A stretch of 64,000 nucleotides of DNA from Anoxybacillus tepidamans PS2 (GCF_000620165.1 NZ_JHVN01000001.1:1-64000), one strand, 5' to 3'; shown: positions 35,604-45,938, numbered from the stretch's first letter. Program-made: numbers and translations. The notes: a model not told the origin generated them from the letters alone.

Positions 35604-35931
35604 GTTGTTCACTCACTTCCATAAGCGACATGCGCGGATTCAAAATTTGATTGGGGCTTTTGAGCTGAAAACATCCTGCCCCGTCGACCACATCGATCGT
35701 CATTGTATCGTCGTAAAACACAAGACGGGATTTCTCAAGCAAAATAGGAATATAGTTCGTCGCAACGGCTACATCGTCTTCATCCGCATGATCGACAAGC
35801 CATAACGTCGGCACGCCGTTGACAACGCAACCGCAGCCATCCGTATCATACTTCAGCTTTAGCTGCTTATTTTTCTGTGACAAAATCAGCTCAAGTTGTT
35901 GCATTGCTTTCTCGGTAAATGTAATATTCAT
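35596..35931 (-). CDS. yqkB: HesB-like iron-sulfur biogenesis family protein YqkB
   Basis: The protein has 111 residues with a HesB/IscA-like fold ([53 protein letters not shown]). Conserved cysteines are present in GCGC, but the classical three-cysteine A-type pattern is not obvious. The start at 35931 follows AAAGGGCG. It is divergent from the CDGSH gene, another iron-sulfur protein. Confidence 0.85.
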   Translation of the reverse strand: MNITFTEKAMQQLELILSQKNKQLKLKYDTDGCGCVVNGVPTLWLVDHADEDDVAVATNYIPILLEKSRLVFYDDTMTIDVVDGAGCFQLKSPNQILNPRMSLMEVSEQHE

Positions 35932-36012
35932 AGTGATCGCCCTTTTGCGTTTGAATTTTACATACCTTATTATACTAACAAAAACGGAAAGACAAATAAA
36001 GGAGGATGCAGT

Positions 36013-36222
36013 ATGGAAAAGGTGCAAATTAAAGTGAACGACAACGGATCGTTGCGCGTTACGGGAGATGTCGAGTTAATCGACGCGGAAGGAAACAAAT
36101 TCGAAACAAAACAAACGTTTTCTCTTTGCCGCTGTGGCATGTCGCAAAAAATGCCGTTTTGCGATGGATCGCATAAAGGAAAATTCGAGTCCGTCGTCCG
36201 TGCGACGCCAGCACAATCGTAA
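36013..36222 (+). CDS. CDGSH iron-sulfur domain protein
   Basis: The protein has 69 residues. LCRCGMSQKMPFCDGSHKGK carries the 3-Cys-1-His ligand set of the CDGSH 2Fe-2S cluster. Electron transfer or cluster transfer is the usual suggestion. Start at 36013 after AAAGGAGG. Confidence 0.9.
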   Translation: MEKVQIKVNDNGSLRVTGDVELIDAEGNKFETKQTFSLCRCGMSQKMPFCDGSHKGKFESVVRATPAQS

Positions 36223-36234
36223 GGATTGAAGCGC

Positions 36235-36429
36235 TTGAATGAAAAATGGCTGAAAAAATTCGTCCGCAACTGCCTTCTTCAATACGGACGCGATGTCGAC
36301 GAATTTCCGTTCACCGAGTCGGAATGGGCCGATCTTTCTCATAAAATTATATTAGAAAAACAAAAACAACCAAATAGCGACTTATATGAAATCGTTCATG
36401 ACATCCTGTATGAATACCTAACAAAATAA
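36235..36429 (+). CDS. yqzH: YqzH family protein
   Basis: The protein has 64 residues, helical and charged, ending SDLYEIVHDILYEYLTK. A TTG at 36235 with AAGGA 9 nt upstream gives a MNEKWLKKF start, which resembles YqzH; another TTG at 36226 touches the site. Function unknown. Confidence 0.7.
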   Translation: MNEKWLKKFVRNCLLQYGRDVDEFPFTESEWADLSHKIILEKQKQPNSDLYEIVHDILYEYLTK

Positions 36430-36463
36430 GTCTCCTCGCTTGGCGAAGGAGACTTATTTTTTA
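36427..36463. terminator. Bidirectional terminator between yqzH and yqjQ
   Basis: ATAAGTCTCCT and AGGAGACTTAT pair, followed by TTTTTT. Confidence 0.9.
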
Positions 36464-37239
36464 AAAAAGGCGTTTTTCCCTATTCTTTCAACGAGAGCTG
36501 GAAACAGTTGATACAAACGGCTTCCGGCGTTCATCCAGCGCGGCATGTTCACTTCCCTCGTTGGTGTCATCATGACATCAACAACGCGACGGGCGACATC
36601 GTCAGGGCGAAGCATCCATTTTTCCACGTTTTTTACATACTCTCCTGATGCATCGGCAACCGCAAAAAAGTTGGTGGCAATCGGTCCTGGATTAACGGCC
36701 GTCACAAACACGCCAAAGCGTGATGCTTCCATGCGCAGGCTGTTCGTAAACCCGAGCACCGCATGCTTTGTCGCCGCATAGACGCTCGATTTAGGCGTGG
36801 CGATTTTCCCCGCCTGCGAAGCGATATTAATAATATGTCCGCTCCGCCGTCTCATCATCTGTGGATACACCATTTTGACGCAGGCGATCAATCCAAGCAC
36901 ATTGACGCGAAACATATCTTCCACTTCTTCCAAATCGATATCTTCCGCATAACGAAATACGCCGAACCCCGCATTGTTAACGAGCACATCAACTTCAATA
37001 TTTTGAAGCAGCTTGTAAAACGTATCCTCCACTGCCGCCACATCGCCGACATCCAAACGTTCATAGCGGCACGAAACTCCGTATGTTTGCTCGATCCGAT
37101 CGGCGATATCCGCCAGCTTTTCCTCGCTGCGCGCCAACAAAATCGGGATCCCTTTTTGTTTCGCAACTTCGTAAGCGATCCGTTCACCGATTCCGCTTGA
37201 AGCCCCCGTAATCACAACATGTTTTCCTTCAAGCCTCAA
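36454..37239 (-). CDS. yqjQ: Short-chain dehydrogenase YqjQ
   Basis: The protein has 261 residues, a classical SDR: GASSGIG cofactor loop, NNAGFGVF, and catalytic YAATKHAVLGFT. Substrate unknown. It overlaps yqjP by 4 nt. Confidence 0.9.
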   Translation of the reverse strand: MRLEGKHVVITGASSGIGERIAYEVAKQKGIPILLARSEEKLADIADRIEQTYGVSCRYERLDVGDVAAVEDTFYKLLQNIEVDVLVNNAGFGVFRYAEDIDLEEVEDMFRVNVLGLIACVKMVYPQMMRRRSGHIINIASQAGKIATPKSSVYAATKHAVLGFTNSLRMEASRFGVFVTAVNPGPIATNFFAVADASGEYVKNVEKWMLRPDDVARRVVDVMMTPTREVNMPRWMNAGSRLYQLFPALVERIGKNAFFKK

Positions 37240-38201
37240 AGCGATCCCACCGCCTCATAAATATACTCCTCTCCTTCTTTCCGTTTTACAGCCGCCCCGA
37301 CATGTTCTAAATAATCAAGCTGCCCAATCGTTTCCGACATCGTCAGCAAAAACTCTTTTTCATAGACAGAAGAAAAGAGCTGACGGCATACATCGAACAC
37401 GGTCATCGGGCGTTCTCGCAACATTTCAAGCACATGGCCGGCACGCTCTTTTTGCTTTTCCAGCCTTTTTTCTACTAATGCCGGGACGTCCGTGACATCA
37501 GCGCCGTGTCCGGTGACGACTTTAGAAATCTCGTAATGAAGTAGTTTACGTAACGAATCGTTATATTGTAAAAGCGGTTTCGGCCGCTCTGCTCCCTCTT
37601 CTATTGGGGGTTCCAACAAAGGATTGGACGAAATGGTCGCCAGCAAATGATCGCCGCCGATCATGAATCCATCTTTTTCACGGTATAAGACGATATGGCT
37701 TTGGGCATGACCCGGCGTTTCAATCACGGTCCAATCCGGAAGACCAGCAATCTGATCCCCTTCACCAACAGCAACATCGAGCGAGCGCTCGCAAGAATAG
37801 CGAAGCGAACTACGAACGTTAGGCAATTTCGCAAAAAATGCGCGACTAACACCGCATTCAATTAAAAATTGATCAAAATAACGCCCATCCCAAGCAAAAA
37901 ATTGTGGATCTTTGCTAATCCACGGCTTTGCTTTCGGGTGACCGATGACCGGAATCGATTTAGGCAAATAATCTAGCAAGCCTACATGATCAGGGTGATG
38001 GTGGGTAATGACGACTTGCTCAATATCAGTAGGTTCATAACCGATCTCCGCCAACTGCTTCGTAAACGCCTGCCATGCCTCCTCCGTTTTCACTCCAGCA
38101 TCAACGAGCGTTAGGCGTTCCCCTTTAATTACATACATATTGACATCCCCAACAGCAAACGGCGTCGGCACCGTAATTCGATAAATTTCATCTTTCTCCA
38201 T
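37236..38201 (-). CDS. yqjP: MBL-fold metallohydrolase YqjP
   Basis: The protein has 321 residues. The metal motif VITHHHPDHVGLLDYLP is present, with further ligands in ETPGHAQSHIVL and VVTGHGADV. A C-terminal winged-helix-like region follows. Glyoxalase-II-like hydrolase, substrate unknown. Confidence 0.88.
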   Translation of the reverse strand: MEKDEIYRITVPTPFAVGDVNMYVIKGERLTLVDAGVKTEEAWQAFTKQLAEIGYEPTDIEQVVITHHHPDHVGLLDYLPKSIPVIGHPKAKPWISKDPQFFAWDGRYFDQFLIECGVSRAFFAKLPNVRSSLRYSCERSLDVAVGEGDQIAGLPDWTVIETPGHAQSHIVLYREKDGFMIGGDHLLATISSNPLLEPPIEEGAERPKPLLQYNDSLRKLLHYEISKVVTGHGADVTDVPALVEKRLEKQKERAGHVLEMLRERPMTVFDVCRQLFSSVYEKEFLLTMSETIGQLDYLEHVGAAVKRKEGEEYIYEAVGSL

Positions 38202-38340
38202 CGTAAAATCCCCTTTATTGTTATAGCGTCATAACTTTTTGGTAATCACGTTATTTAAAAGTTTACACATATTTCGACTATTTGTCATTTTTTAATTGCT
38301 GTTCGCAAAAAATTCAAACAAAAAAACTTTTGCTTTGCTA

Positions 38341-38370
38341 TTGACAACGGGCTTGGTTTCAGTGCATAAT
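38341..38370 (+). promoter_or_regulatory. SigmaA promoter of the proC leader
   Basis: TTGACA (38341-38346) and CATAAT (38365-38370) with an 18-nt spacer. Confidence 0.7.
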
Positions 38371-38424
38371 TGCAAACAAATCAAACGCGTTGATGTTTTG
38401 GCAAGCTGGCTTGCAGAAAAATGA

Positions 38425-38652
38425 AGATCATTTTGCTTTTTTGCATCAATCATAGAAGATAAGCGATGAACGGGGCCAGTAAATGATGAACGGTTACAAG
38501 AGAGTGGGACCCATAGGCTGAAAGGTTTCATAACCCTCTTCATCATTGAACCTACCCCATGAGCTGTTAGGAAAACCTAACCGTCGGGCCGACGATACCG
38601 GCTAACGAGGTGGGCGCTGTTTGCGCCAACAAAGGTGGTACCGCGGAGAAGC
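38425..38652 (+). promoter_or_regulatory. T-box riboswitch, proline-type
   Basis: The T-box sequence AAAGGTGGTACCGCGG is at 38631-38646, with stem I material and the AGAGAGTGGGA-like distal loop region upstream. The specifier position GAA-CCT (CCT at 38551-38553) is a proline codon, matching proC downstream. Uncharged tRNA-Pro would favour the antiterminator and read-through. Confidence 0.88.
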
Positions 38653-38694
38653 AAGACCTTTTCCGTCCTTTATAGGGCGGAAAAGGTCTTTTTT
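38653..38694 (+). terminator. T-box leader terminator
   Basis: AAGACCTTTTCCG(T)CC and GGGCGGAAAAGGTCTT form a strong hairpin followed by a T-run, 34 nt before proC. Confidence 0.9.
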
Positions 38695-38727
38695 ATTGGA
38701 TATACGATAATACAAGGAGGGACTACA

Positions 38728-39567
38728 ATGAAAAAAGCACCGACAATTGCTTTTATGGGGGCAGGATCGATGGCGGAGGCGCTGATTGCTGGAATGACGA
38801 AAACGCTGTATCAGCCTGAACAAATTGTGGTCACGAATCGCTGCAACATCGAACGTCTTTCTTATATACAAGAAACGTATCAAGTGCGGATTGAAATAGA
38901 TAAAGAAAAAGCCATCAAAGAAGCAGAGATCATTGTGCTTGCGATGAAACCGAAAGATGCAGCCGAAGCGATCACATCAGTAGCAGAGGCGATCAACGAA
39001 CAACAATTGATTATTTCTGTATTAGCGGGAGTAACTACAGAAACAATCGTGTCGCTCATCGGCAAACGCGTCGCCGTTGTGCGTGCCATGCCTAACACGT
39101 CGGCCGCAGTGGGTCAATCGGCCACCGCTATTTCGGGCGGGCAATATGCCAACGCCGCTCACCTAGCCGTGGCTAAAGAGCTATTTGAAACGGTCGGAAC
39201 GGTCGCCGTCGTCGAAGAACAACATTTACATGCAGTGACAGGGCTTTCCGGAAGCGGTCCTGCGTACGTCTATTATTTAGTCGAGGCGATGGAACAGGCG
39301 GCTGATGAAATCGGACTGGACCGCGCGATCGCCAAAGATTTGATTTTACAAACGCTCATCGGTTCCGCCCACATGCTCAAGGCGACGAAAAAACATCCGG
39401 CCTCGCTGCGAAAAGAAGTAACGAGCCCAGGAGGCACGACGGAAGCTGGCATCGGAGTGCTTGAGCGCTACCGCTATCAAGAAGCGGTTGTCGCTTGTAT
39501 CAAACGGGCGACCGAACGCTCTCAAGAGCTCGGAAAAGCGCTGATGCCGTTCCCTTCGGCAAAATAA
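38728..39567 (+). CDS. proC: Pyrroline-5-carboxylate reductase
   Basis: The protein has 279 residues. The NAD(P)-binding FMGAGSMAEALIAGM and the substrate-site segment AVTGLSGSGPAYVYYLVEAM are visible. It makes proline from pyrroline-5-carboxylate. The ATG at 38728 has AAGGAGGG 7 nt upstream. Expression is under the T-box. Confidence 0.97.
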   Translation: MKKAPTIAFMGAGSMAEALIAGMTKTLYQPEQIVVTNRCNIERLSYIQETYQVRIEIDKEKAIKEAEIIVLAMKPKDAAEAITSVAEAINEQQLIISVLAGVTTETIVSLIGKRVAVVRAMPNTSAAVGQSATAISGGQYANAAHLAVAKELFETVGTVAVVEEQHLHAVTGLSGSGPAYVYYLVEAMEQAADEIGLDRAIAKDLILQTLIGSAHMLKATKKHPASLRKEVTSPGGTTEAGIGVLERYRYQEAVVACIKRATERSQELGKALMPFPSAK

Positions 39568-39865
39568 ACGTTTCATCCGATAGACCTGCAATCATAAAAA
39601 CTTTCCCGCCAATAAAAACAAATGAGAAACACATCTTAAGCACATAAAAGAGCGAGGGGCAAGCGGGCCCCTCTCCTTATAATACCTCCCTCCATCTACT
39701 ATGCAGAAAATTACACGCTCAAAAGCAAATACGAAAAATGTAGCTATCCGCTGCGAAATGAACATGGCATATATACAGAGCGAAACGTCTAAAGCACATT
39801 GTTTTTCTTTTCCAACGAAAAGTGCTATGATTCTACTGAAACCGATACACTTGGAGGGAACGACG
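39568..39865. other. Intergenic region proC-namA
   Basis: Contains a hairpin at about 39653-39676 (GAGGGGC...GCCCCTC), a likely end of the proC transcript, and AT-rich sequence before namA. I see no convincing gene in it. Confidence 0.5.
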
Positions 39866-40873
39866 ATGCTTTTTTCACCATATGACGTAAGAGGAGTGAC
39901 GTTGAAAAACCGAATTGTCATGTCGCCGATGTGCATGTACGCTTGCGATGCCGAGGACGGAACGGTTCACAATTGGCACCTCGTTCACTATCCGGCGCGA
40001 GCCGTTGGTCAAGTCGGACTGATTATCGTTGAAGCGACAGCCGTTACGCCGCAAGGAAGAATTTCTGCGCGCGATTTAGGCATCTGGAGCGATACGCATG
40101 TTGATGGATTAAAGAAACTCGTATCGCTCGTTCAAGAGCACGGCGCAAAAATCGGCATTCAGCTTGCCCATGCTGGCAGAAAAGCGATGATAGAAGGCGA
40201 GATTATTGCTCCTTCGCCGCTTCCGTTTGACGAAAAAATGGCAACGCCAAAGGAAATGACAAAAGCGGATATTGAAGATACGATTCAGGCGTTCCAGCAC
40301 GCAGCACGCCGGGCTAAAGAAGCCGGCTTTGATGTGATTGAAATTCACGCCGCCCACGGCTATTTGATTAATGAATTTTTATCGCCGCTTACAAACCAAC
40401 GAACCGATGAATATGGAGGCACAGCCGAAAATCGCTACCGCTTCTTAAGTGAAGTGATTACCGCTGTCAGAGAAGTATGGGACGGACCGCTCTTTGTGCG
40501 CGTATCTGCAAACGACTATCATCCAGATGGACTCACAGTGCAAGACTACGTGGAATACGCAAAGCAAATGAAAGAGCAAGGCGTCGATTTAGTAGACGTG
40601 AGTTCCGGTGCCGTTGTTCCGGCGTCCATTGACCCATATCCTGGCTATCAAGTGCCGTTTGCTGAAGCGATTCGCCATGGCGCCGGCATCGCCACAGGCG
40701 CAGTGGGACTGATCACTTCCGGCCTTCAAGCGGAAGAAATTTTACGCAACGGCCGTGCGGATCTCATTTTTATCGGCCGCGAACTATTGCGCGATCCATA
40801 TTGGCCAAGAACCGCAGCCAAAGAACTCGGCGTGCCGCTTGAAGCGCCGAAGCCGTACAAACGGGGATGGTAA
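39866..40873 (+). CDS. namA: NADPH dehydrogenase NamA (old yellow enzyme, YqjM)
   Basis: The protein has 335 residues, an FMN-dependent ene-reductase. The thermophilic-type OYE features are present: cysteine in [17 protein letters not shown], His pair in [20 protein letters not shown] and RTDEYGG. It reduces activated double bonds and nitro compounds. The ATG at 39866 follows TTGGAGGG. Confidence 0.95.
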   Translation: MLFSPYDVRGVTLKNRIVMSPMCMYACDAEDGTVHNWHLVHYPARAVGQVGLIIVEATAVTPQGRISARDLGIWSDTHVDGLKKLVSLVQEHGAKIGIQLAHAGRKAMIEGEIIAPSPLPFDEKMATPKEMTKADIEDTIQAFQHAARRAKEAGFDVIEIHAAHGYLINEFLSPLTNQRTDEYGGTAENRYRFLSEVITAVREVWDGPLFVRVSANDYHPDGLTVQDYVEYAKQMKEQGVDLVDVSSGAVVPASIDPYPGYQVPFAEAIRHGAGIATGAVGLITSGLQAEEILRNGRADLIFIGRELLRDPYWPRTAAKELGVPLEAPKPYKRGW

Positions 40874-40970
40874 AAAACAGACCGCAAGAAAGCGCCTTAT
40901 AACAAAATACTATTTGTTTTGTAGAATGAAGCCGGAACACATTCCAAACCCAACTCCTACTAGAGAGAGA

Positions 40971-41020
40971 AAAAAGGGGCAAACTCTCCGAAACCTGGAG
41001 AGATTTGCCCCCTTTTTTTC
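40971..41020. terminator. Bidirectional terminator between namA and rnz
   Basis: AAAAAAGGGGCAAACTCTCC and GGAGAGATTTGCCCCCTTTT pair around a short loop; T-runs on both strands. Confidence 0.9.
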
Positions 41021-41056
41021 ACTATCGGCAAATGCGTTTTATTTTCTCTTTCATTT

Positions 41057-41992
41057 CTATTTCTTTTTAGGAACTGAAAACGACATGAAATCTGAAGCGA
41101 TAGCGACATTGGCGAAAACCGCCTGCGCTTCTGCCAACAGCCCATCGCACATATCTCCTTGATAGCGCGAGCTAATATGCGTCAATATGAGTTGTTTCGC
41201 TCCTGCTCGCTTTGCCACTTCCGCCGCCTGCGTCGTCGTTGAATGGAAATACTCGTGCGCAAGCTGCGCTTCGTCCGCTCCAAATGTCGCTTCATGCACA
41301 AGCACATCCGCTTCCCTAGCAAGTTCAATGCTTGCCTCACAGTAACGCGTATCCCCTATAATGGCTACAACTCTTCCCTTTTGCGGCGGGCCGACAAATT
41401 CGCGCCCATCGATCACCGTTCCATCTTCTAGCGTCACTGTATGTCCTAGTTTAATTTGTTGATAAATTGGGCCGGGGCGAATGCCAAGCGCCTGCAATTT
41501 ATCTACTAACAGCGTGCCCGGCAAATCTTTCTCTACAATTCGAAACCCGTACGATGGCATGCCGTGATCAAGCTGCTTTGCTGTTACAATAAATTGTTCG
41601 TCTTCAAATACAACTCCTTCTTCAAATTCGGTTATGTGAAGATCATATTTCACCCGCGTTCCGCTCACAGAAAGCGCAGTGTCAATAAACGCGTGAATTC
41701 CTTTAGGCCCGTAGACGACAAGCGGCGTGTCTCCTCCTTGAAACGAACGGCTTCCTAACAACCCCGGCAAACCAAAAATATGGTCGCCGTGAAGATGGGT
41801 AATAAAAATTTTTTCGATTCGTCTCGGACGCACCGGTGTATGTAAAATTTGATGCTGCGTGGCTTCACCGCAGTCAAACAACCAAGTTGCTCCTCTCTCT
41901 TCTAGAAGCTGAAGCGCTAGTGCCGATACATTCCGCCCTTTAGAAGGAACACCAGATCCTGTTCCTAAAAACAACAATTCCAATGAGCCCAC
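41057..41992 (-). CDS. rnz: Ribonuclease Z
   Basis: The protein has 311 residues. The metallo-beta-lactamase motif [20 protein letters not shown] and later [20 protein letters not shown] and LTHISSRY are conserved. It matures tRNA 3' ends lacking an encoded CCA. Confidence 0.97.
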   Translation of the reverse strand: MGSLELLFLGTGSGVPSKGRNVSALALQLLEERGATWLFDCGEATQHQILHTPVRPRRIEKIFITHLHGDHIFGLPGLLGSRSFQGGDTPLVVYGPKGIHAFIDTALSVSGTRVKYDLHITEFEEGVVFEDEQFIVTAKQLDHGMPSYGFRIVEKDLPGTLLVDKLQALGIRPGPIYQQIKLGHTVTLEDGTVIDGREFVGPPQKGRVVAIIGDTRYCEASIELAREADVLVHEATFGADEAQLAHEYFHSTTTQAAEVAKRAGAKQLILTHISSRYQGDMCDGLLAEAQAVFANVAIASDFMSFSVPKKK

Positions 41993-42073
41993 CTCTTCTT
42001 TTTTTGTCTGTTGCTAGAGTACCAATGTTTCTAGCACAATTCAACATCGTTTTCCGACTCGATGCAAAAATGT

Positions 42074-42102
42074 TTGCGTTCCCTGAAAGAAATCTCTACA
42101 AT
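42074..42102 (+). promoter_or_regulatory. SigmaA promoter of zwf
   Basis: TTGCGT (42074-42079), 17 nt, TACAAT (42097-42102). Confidence 0.65.
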
Positions 42103-42146
42103 TAGATACTTGAAGAGACAATTTTAGCTAAAGCGAGGTACATATA

Positions 42147-43637
42147 GTGAACAACGTGAGTCCAAAGTCACTGATCGTTATCTTCGGCGCCACGGGGGAT
42201 TTGGCGAAGCGCAAACTTTTTCCTTCTATTTACAGACTTTATCAAAAAGGAAAGCTATCAGAAAACTTCGCCGTAATTGGCGTCGCCCGACGTTCTCTAT
42301 CTAACGACGAATTCCGCCATTATGTCAGCCAATCCATTCAAGAGTCCATGAAACAAGAACTGAATAACGAATCGTTCGCGTCTCATTTTTACTACCATTC
42401 CCTTGACGTAACAAGCACCGCTTCCTACCAGGAACTGAAACGGCTGCTTGAGAGTTTAGATGAGACATATCACACTGAAGGGAACCGCATTTTTTATTTA
42501 GCGATGGCTCCCGAATTTTTTGGCACGATTACGGCCCATTTAAAATCAGAAGGATTGACTGCCACGCACGGTTGGAAGAGACTCGTTATTGAGAAACCGT
42601 TCGGCCACGACTTAAAAAGCGCTCAAAAACTCAACAAGCAAATTCGCCAAGCGTTTTCTGAAAGAGAGATTTTCCGCATCGACCATTATCTTGGCAAAGA
42701 AATGGTACAAAACATTGAAGTGATTCGCTTTGCGAATGCGATTTTCGAGCCGCTTTGGAACAACCGCTTTATCGCCAATATTCAAATTACATCAAGCGAA
42801 ACGCTCGGCGTCGAAGACCGTGGACGCTATTACGACCACTCAGGAGCGTTAAAAGATATGGTGCAAAACCATATGCTGCAAATGGTCGCTCTCTTAGCAA
42901 TGGAACCGCCAATTAAACTAACGACCGATGACATTCGCAGCGAAAAAGTGAAAGTGCTCCGCGCGCTCCGTCCGATCTCTCATGAAGAAGTTGACCAGTA
43001 CTTCGTTCGCGGACAATACGGACGTGGAATGGTTCAAGGAAAAGAAGTGGTCGGATACCGCGAAGAAAATAACGTTGATCCACACTCCAATACGGAGACA
43101 TTTGTCGCAGGAAAGCTGATGATTGATAACTTCCGCTGGGCGGGCGTACCGTTTTACATTCGTACAGGAAAACGCATGACGGAAAAATCGACAAAGATTG
43201 TCGTTCAATTTAAAGACGTGCCAATGAATTTATACTATCGCACGAGCGAAAACGTTCATCCAAACTTGCTTGTTATTCACATTCAGCCAGATGAAGGCAT
43301 TACGCTTCATCTCAACGCGAAAAAAAGCGGGGAAAGCATGAAAACGACACCGATTAAACTCGATTACTGCAACAACTGCATCGATGGCATCAACACCCCT
43401 GAAGCGTACGAGAAGCTGCTTTATGACTGCATGCGCGGGGATGCGACAAACTTTACACATTGGGACGAAGTGGCTGCTTCGTGGAGCTTTATCGATCCGA
43501 TTTCTGAAGTATGGGCGAATACAAAAGCCATTGATTTCCCGAACTATGAAGCTGGTTCAATGGGGCCGAAAGCGGCGGATGAACTGCTGCAAAAAGACGG
43601 CTTCCATTGGTGGCCGATCCATTATAACGAACAATAA
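42147..43637 (+). CDS. zwf: Glucose-6-phosphate 1-dehydrogenase
   Basis: The protein has 496 residues. The nucleotide loop IFGATGDLAKRKLFPSIYRL and the active-site RIDHYLGKEMVQN are conserved. It oxidises glucose-6-phosphate with NADP+ to the lactone. It starts at a GTG (42147) after GCGAGGT. A cyclase-family gene follows after 24 nt; gndA is convergent. Confidence 0.97.
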   Translation: MNNVSPKSLIVIFGATGDLAKRKLFPSIYRLYQKGKLSENFAVIGVARRSLSNDEFRHYVSQSIQESMKQELNNESFASHFYYHSLDVTSTASYQELKRLLESLDETYHTEGNRIFYLAMAPEFFGTITAHLKSEGLTATHGWKRLVIEKPFGHDLKSAQKLNKQIRQAFSEREIFRIDHYLGKEMVQNIEVIRFANAIFEPLWNNRFIANIQITSSETLGVEDRGRYYDHSGALKDMVQNHMLQMVALLAMEPPIKLTTDDIRSEKVKVLRALRPISHEEVDQYFVRGQYGRGMVQGKEVVGYREENNVDPHSNTETFVAGKLMIDNFRWAGVPFYIRTGKRMTEKSTKIVVQFKDVPMNLYYRTSENVHPNLLVIHIQPDEGITLHLNAKKSGESMKTTPIKLDYCNNCIDGINTPEAYEKLLYDCMRGDATNFTHWDEVAASWSFIDPISEVWANTKAIDFPNYEAGSMGPKAADELLQKDGFHWWPIHYNEQ

Positions 43638-43661
43638 ATATAGGCAGAAAGGAGAAGGCTT

Positions 43662-44279
43662 ATGAAAATGTACGACGTAACCGCTCCGATTTTTGAAGGG
43701 ATGCCCGTCTATAAAAACAAGCCGGAAAAACAACCAAAACTTGCAACCACAACGAATGATTACGTCACTGAATCGCGCATCGACATGGACGTACATACAG
43801 GCACACATATCGATGCGCCGCTTCATATGGTGAAAAACGGGGAAACATTTGAAACGATCCCGCTTGAAAAACTAGTTGGTCCATGCAAACTGTTCGATCT
43901 TACAGAAGTAAATGATAAAATTACAAAAGAAGACTTAGTGAATCTTAATATTCAAGAAAATGATTTCGTTTTATTGAAAACAAAAAATTCGTTCGATGAA
44001 GCGTTTAATTTTGAGTTTATTTATGTTGCTGAAGATGCGGCGCAATATTTGGCCGAAAAACGCATTCGCGGCGTTGGCATTGACGCCCTTGGCATCGAAC
44101 GCAGCCAGCCGGGGCATCCGACACATAAAACGTTATTTGGCCATGGCATTATCGTCATTGAAGGACTCCGCTTGAAAGACGTGGCAGCGGGCGAATATTG
44201 GATGGTCGCCGCTCCGTTAAAACTTGTCGGCACCGATGCGGCTCCAGCGCGCGTCCTTTTGTTTGAACAACATCAATAA
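43662..44279 (+). CDS. Cyclase/kynurenine formamidase-family hydrolase
   Basis: The protein has 205 residues. The metal motif DVHTGTHIDAPLHM is the HxGTHxDxPxH signature of the cyclase family (PF04199), and DALGIERSQPGHPTHKTLFG carries the second conserved region. Relatives hydrolyse formylkynurenine or open cyclic amides. No tryptophan-catabolism gene is nearby. It directly follows zwf (24 nt) with its own AAAGGAGAAGG site, so it is probably cotranscribed. Substrate unknown. Confidence 0.82.
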   Translation: MKMYDVTAPIFEGMPVYKNKPEKQPKLATTTNDYVTESRIDMDVHTGTHIDAPLHMVKNGETFETIPLEKLVGPCKLFDLTEVNDKITKEDLVNLNIQENDFVLLKTKNSFDEAFNFEFIYVAEDAAQYLAEKRIRGVGIDALGIERSQPGHPTHKTLFGHGIIVIEGLRLKDVAAGEYWMVAAPLKLVGTDAAPARVLLFEQHQ

Positions 44280-44281
44280 AC

Positions 44282-44321
44282 AATAACCCCCTTATTGCGT
44301 GATGGCAATAAGGGGGTTTGT
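44282..44321. terminator. Bidirectional terminator between the cyclase gene and gndA
   Basis: AACCCCCTTATTGC and GGCAATAAGGGGGTT form a long stem flanked by T-runs. Confidence 0.9.
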
Positions 44322-44323
44322 CA

Positions 44324-45733
44324 TTATTTCAACCATTCTGTATGGAATACGCCTTCTTTATCAACACGTTCATATGTGTGGGCGCCGAAGTAGTCGCGCT
44401 GCGCCTGAATAAGGTTTGCCGGCAACGTTTCCATCCGGTAGCTGTCGTAATACGCAAGGGCGCTGGCAAACGCCGGAACTGGAATGCCGCGCATCACTGC
44501 TGTTGCGACAATTTCGCGAAGCGCTTCTTGATAGTTTTCCACAATTTCTTTGAAATATGGGTCTAGCAGTAAGTTAGAGAGCGCTGGATCGCGGTCATAC
44601 GCTTCTTTAATTTTCTGCAAAAATTGGGCGCGGATAATGCAACCGCCGCGGAAAATCATCGCGATGTTGCCGTATTGCAAATTCCAATTATATTCATCTG
44701 ATGCAGCTTTCATTTGCGCGAAGCCTTGCGCATACGAACAAATTTTGCTCATGTAAAGCGCACGGCGCACCGCTTCGATGAAATGCGCGCGATCTCCTTC
44801 ATACGGCTTGACATCAGGTCCCGCCAATAGCTTGCTTGCTTTGACGCGCTCGTCTTTCATTGCGGAAATAAAGCGGGCAAATACCGATTCAGTAATAATC
44901 GGAAGCGGCACACCTAAGTCAAGCGCGTTTTGGCTCGTCCATTTCCCTGTTCCTTTTTGCCCTGCTTTGTCTAAAATGACGTCGACAAGCGGTTTGCCTG
45001 TTTCTTCATCGATTTTCGTAAAAATATCCGCTGTAATTTCGATTAAATAGCTGTCCAATTCGCCGCGGTTCCACTCGGCGAACACTTCATGCAGCTCTTG
45101 CGCGTTTAAGCCGAGCACATGCTTTAATAAAAAGTACGCCTCTGCAATCAACTGCATATCGCCGTACTCGATGCCGTTATGCACCATTTTCACATAGTGC
45201 CCTGCCCCGTCTGGACCGATGTACGTTGTGCACGGTTCACCGTCCACTTTCGCAGCAATCGCTTCAAAAATCGGACGCACGAGCTCATGCGCTTCTTCTT
45301 GTCCGCCCGGCATGATCGAAGGCCCCTTTAGCGCCCCTTCTTCTCCGCCAGATACGCCTGTGCCGATAAAATGAATGCCGAGTTCGGCTAACTCCTGATT
45401 GCGGCGCTGCGTATCTTTAAAATACGTATTGCCCCCGTCAATTAAAATATCGCCTTTTTCCAAATACGGCTTTAACTGTTCAATCGTCGCATCCGTCGCC
45501 GCGCCAGCTTTCACCATTAATAAAATTTTGCGCGGTTTTTCAAGCGCGTTGACGAACTCTTCGATGCTGTATGTACCGACAACATTTTTGCCTTCCGCTT
45601 CTTTTAAAAACTCGTCCGTTTTTTCACGAGAACGATTGTACACGGCCACCGAATACCCGCGGCTTTCAATATTGAGCGCCAGGTTTTTCCCCATGACCGC
45701 TAGACCAATGACACCAATTTGCTGCTTTGCCAT
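44324..45733 (-). CDS. gndA: 6-phosphogluconate dehydrogenase (NADP-dependent)
   Basis: The protein has 469 residues. Rossmann start [20 protein letters not shown] and substrate-binding [20 protein letters not shown] followed by [13 protein letters not shown] are conserved. It oxidises 6-phosphogluconate to ribulose-5-phosphate. Convergent with zwf and the cyclase gene. Confidence 0.97.
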   Translation of the reverse strand: MAKQQIGVIGLAVMGKNLALNIESRGYSVAVYNRSREKTDEFLKEAEGKNVVGTYSIEEFVNALEKPRKILLMVKAGAATDATIEQLKPYLEKGDILIDGGNTYFKDTQRRNQELAELGIHFIGTGVSGGEEGALKGPSIMPGGQEEAHELVRPIFEAIAAKVDGEPCTTYIGPDGAGHYVKMVHNGIEYGDMQLIAEAYFLLKHVLGLNAQELHEVFAEWNRGELDSYLIEITADIFTKIDEETGKPLVDVILDKAGQKGTGKWTSQNALDLGVPLPIITESVFARFISAMKDERVKASKLLAGPDVKPYEGDRAHFIEAVRRALYMSKICSYAQGFAQMKAASDEYNWNLQYGNIAMIFRGGCIIRAQFLQKIKEAYDRDPALSNLLLDPYFKEIVENYQEALREIVATAVMRGIPVPAFASALAYYDSYRMETLPANLIQAQRDYFGAHTYERVDKEGVFHTEWLK

Positions 45734-45851
45734 CGCGAAACGTTCCTTTCTATTTTTAATTGTTCATGAAAGAACATACCACAGTCCATTTGCCCATTCA
45801 AGTTTTGTGAAGACATTTTTATTATATTTTCAATATGAAAGGGGTTTCACG

Positions 45852-45938
45852 ATGCGAGCTCACGAAACGACAGCGTATGATTTCCATATAATCACATTTT
45901 CCCAAATCATGTTTGTCGCTTTATTTGCTATATTTTAG
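45852..45938 (+). CDS. Possible small membrane peptide, 28 residues
   Basis: The frame encodes MRAHETTAYDFHIITFSQIM followed by FVALFAIF. GAAAGGGG lies 8 nt before the ATG. The C-terminal half is hydrophobic. I do not recognise it; it may be a real small protein or chance. Confidence 0.35.
   Translation: MRAHETTAYDFHIITFSQIMFVALFAIF

Noticed and set aside
41057-45733. Large antisense frames within zwf, gndA and rnz
   Set aside because: They mirror the codon pattern of well-recognised genes on the other strand.
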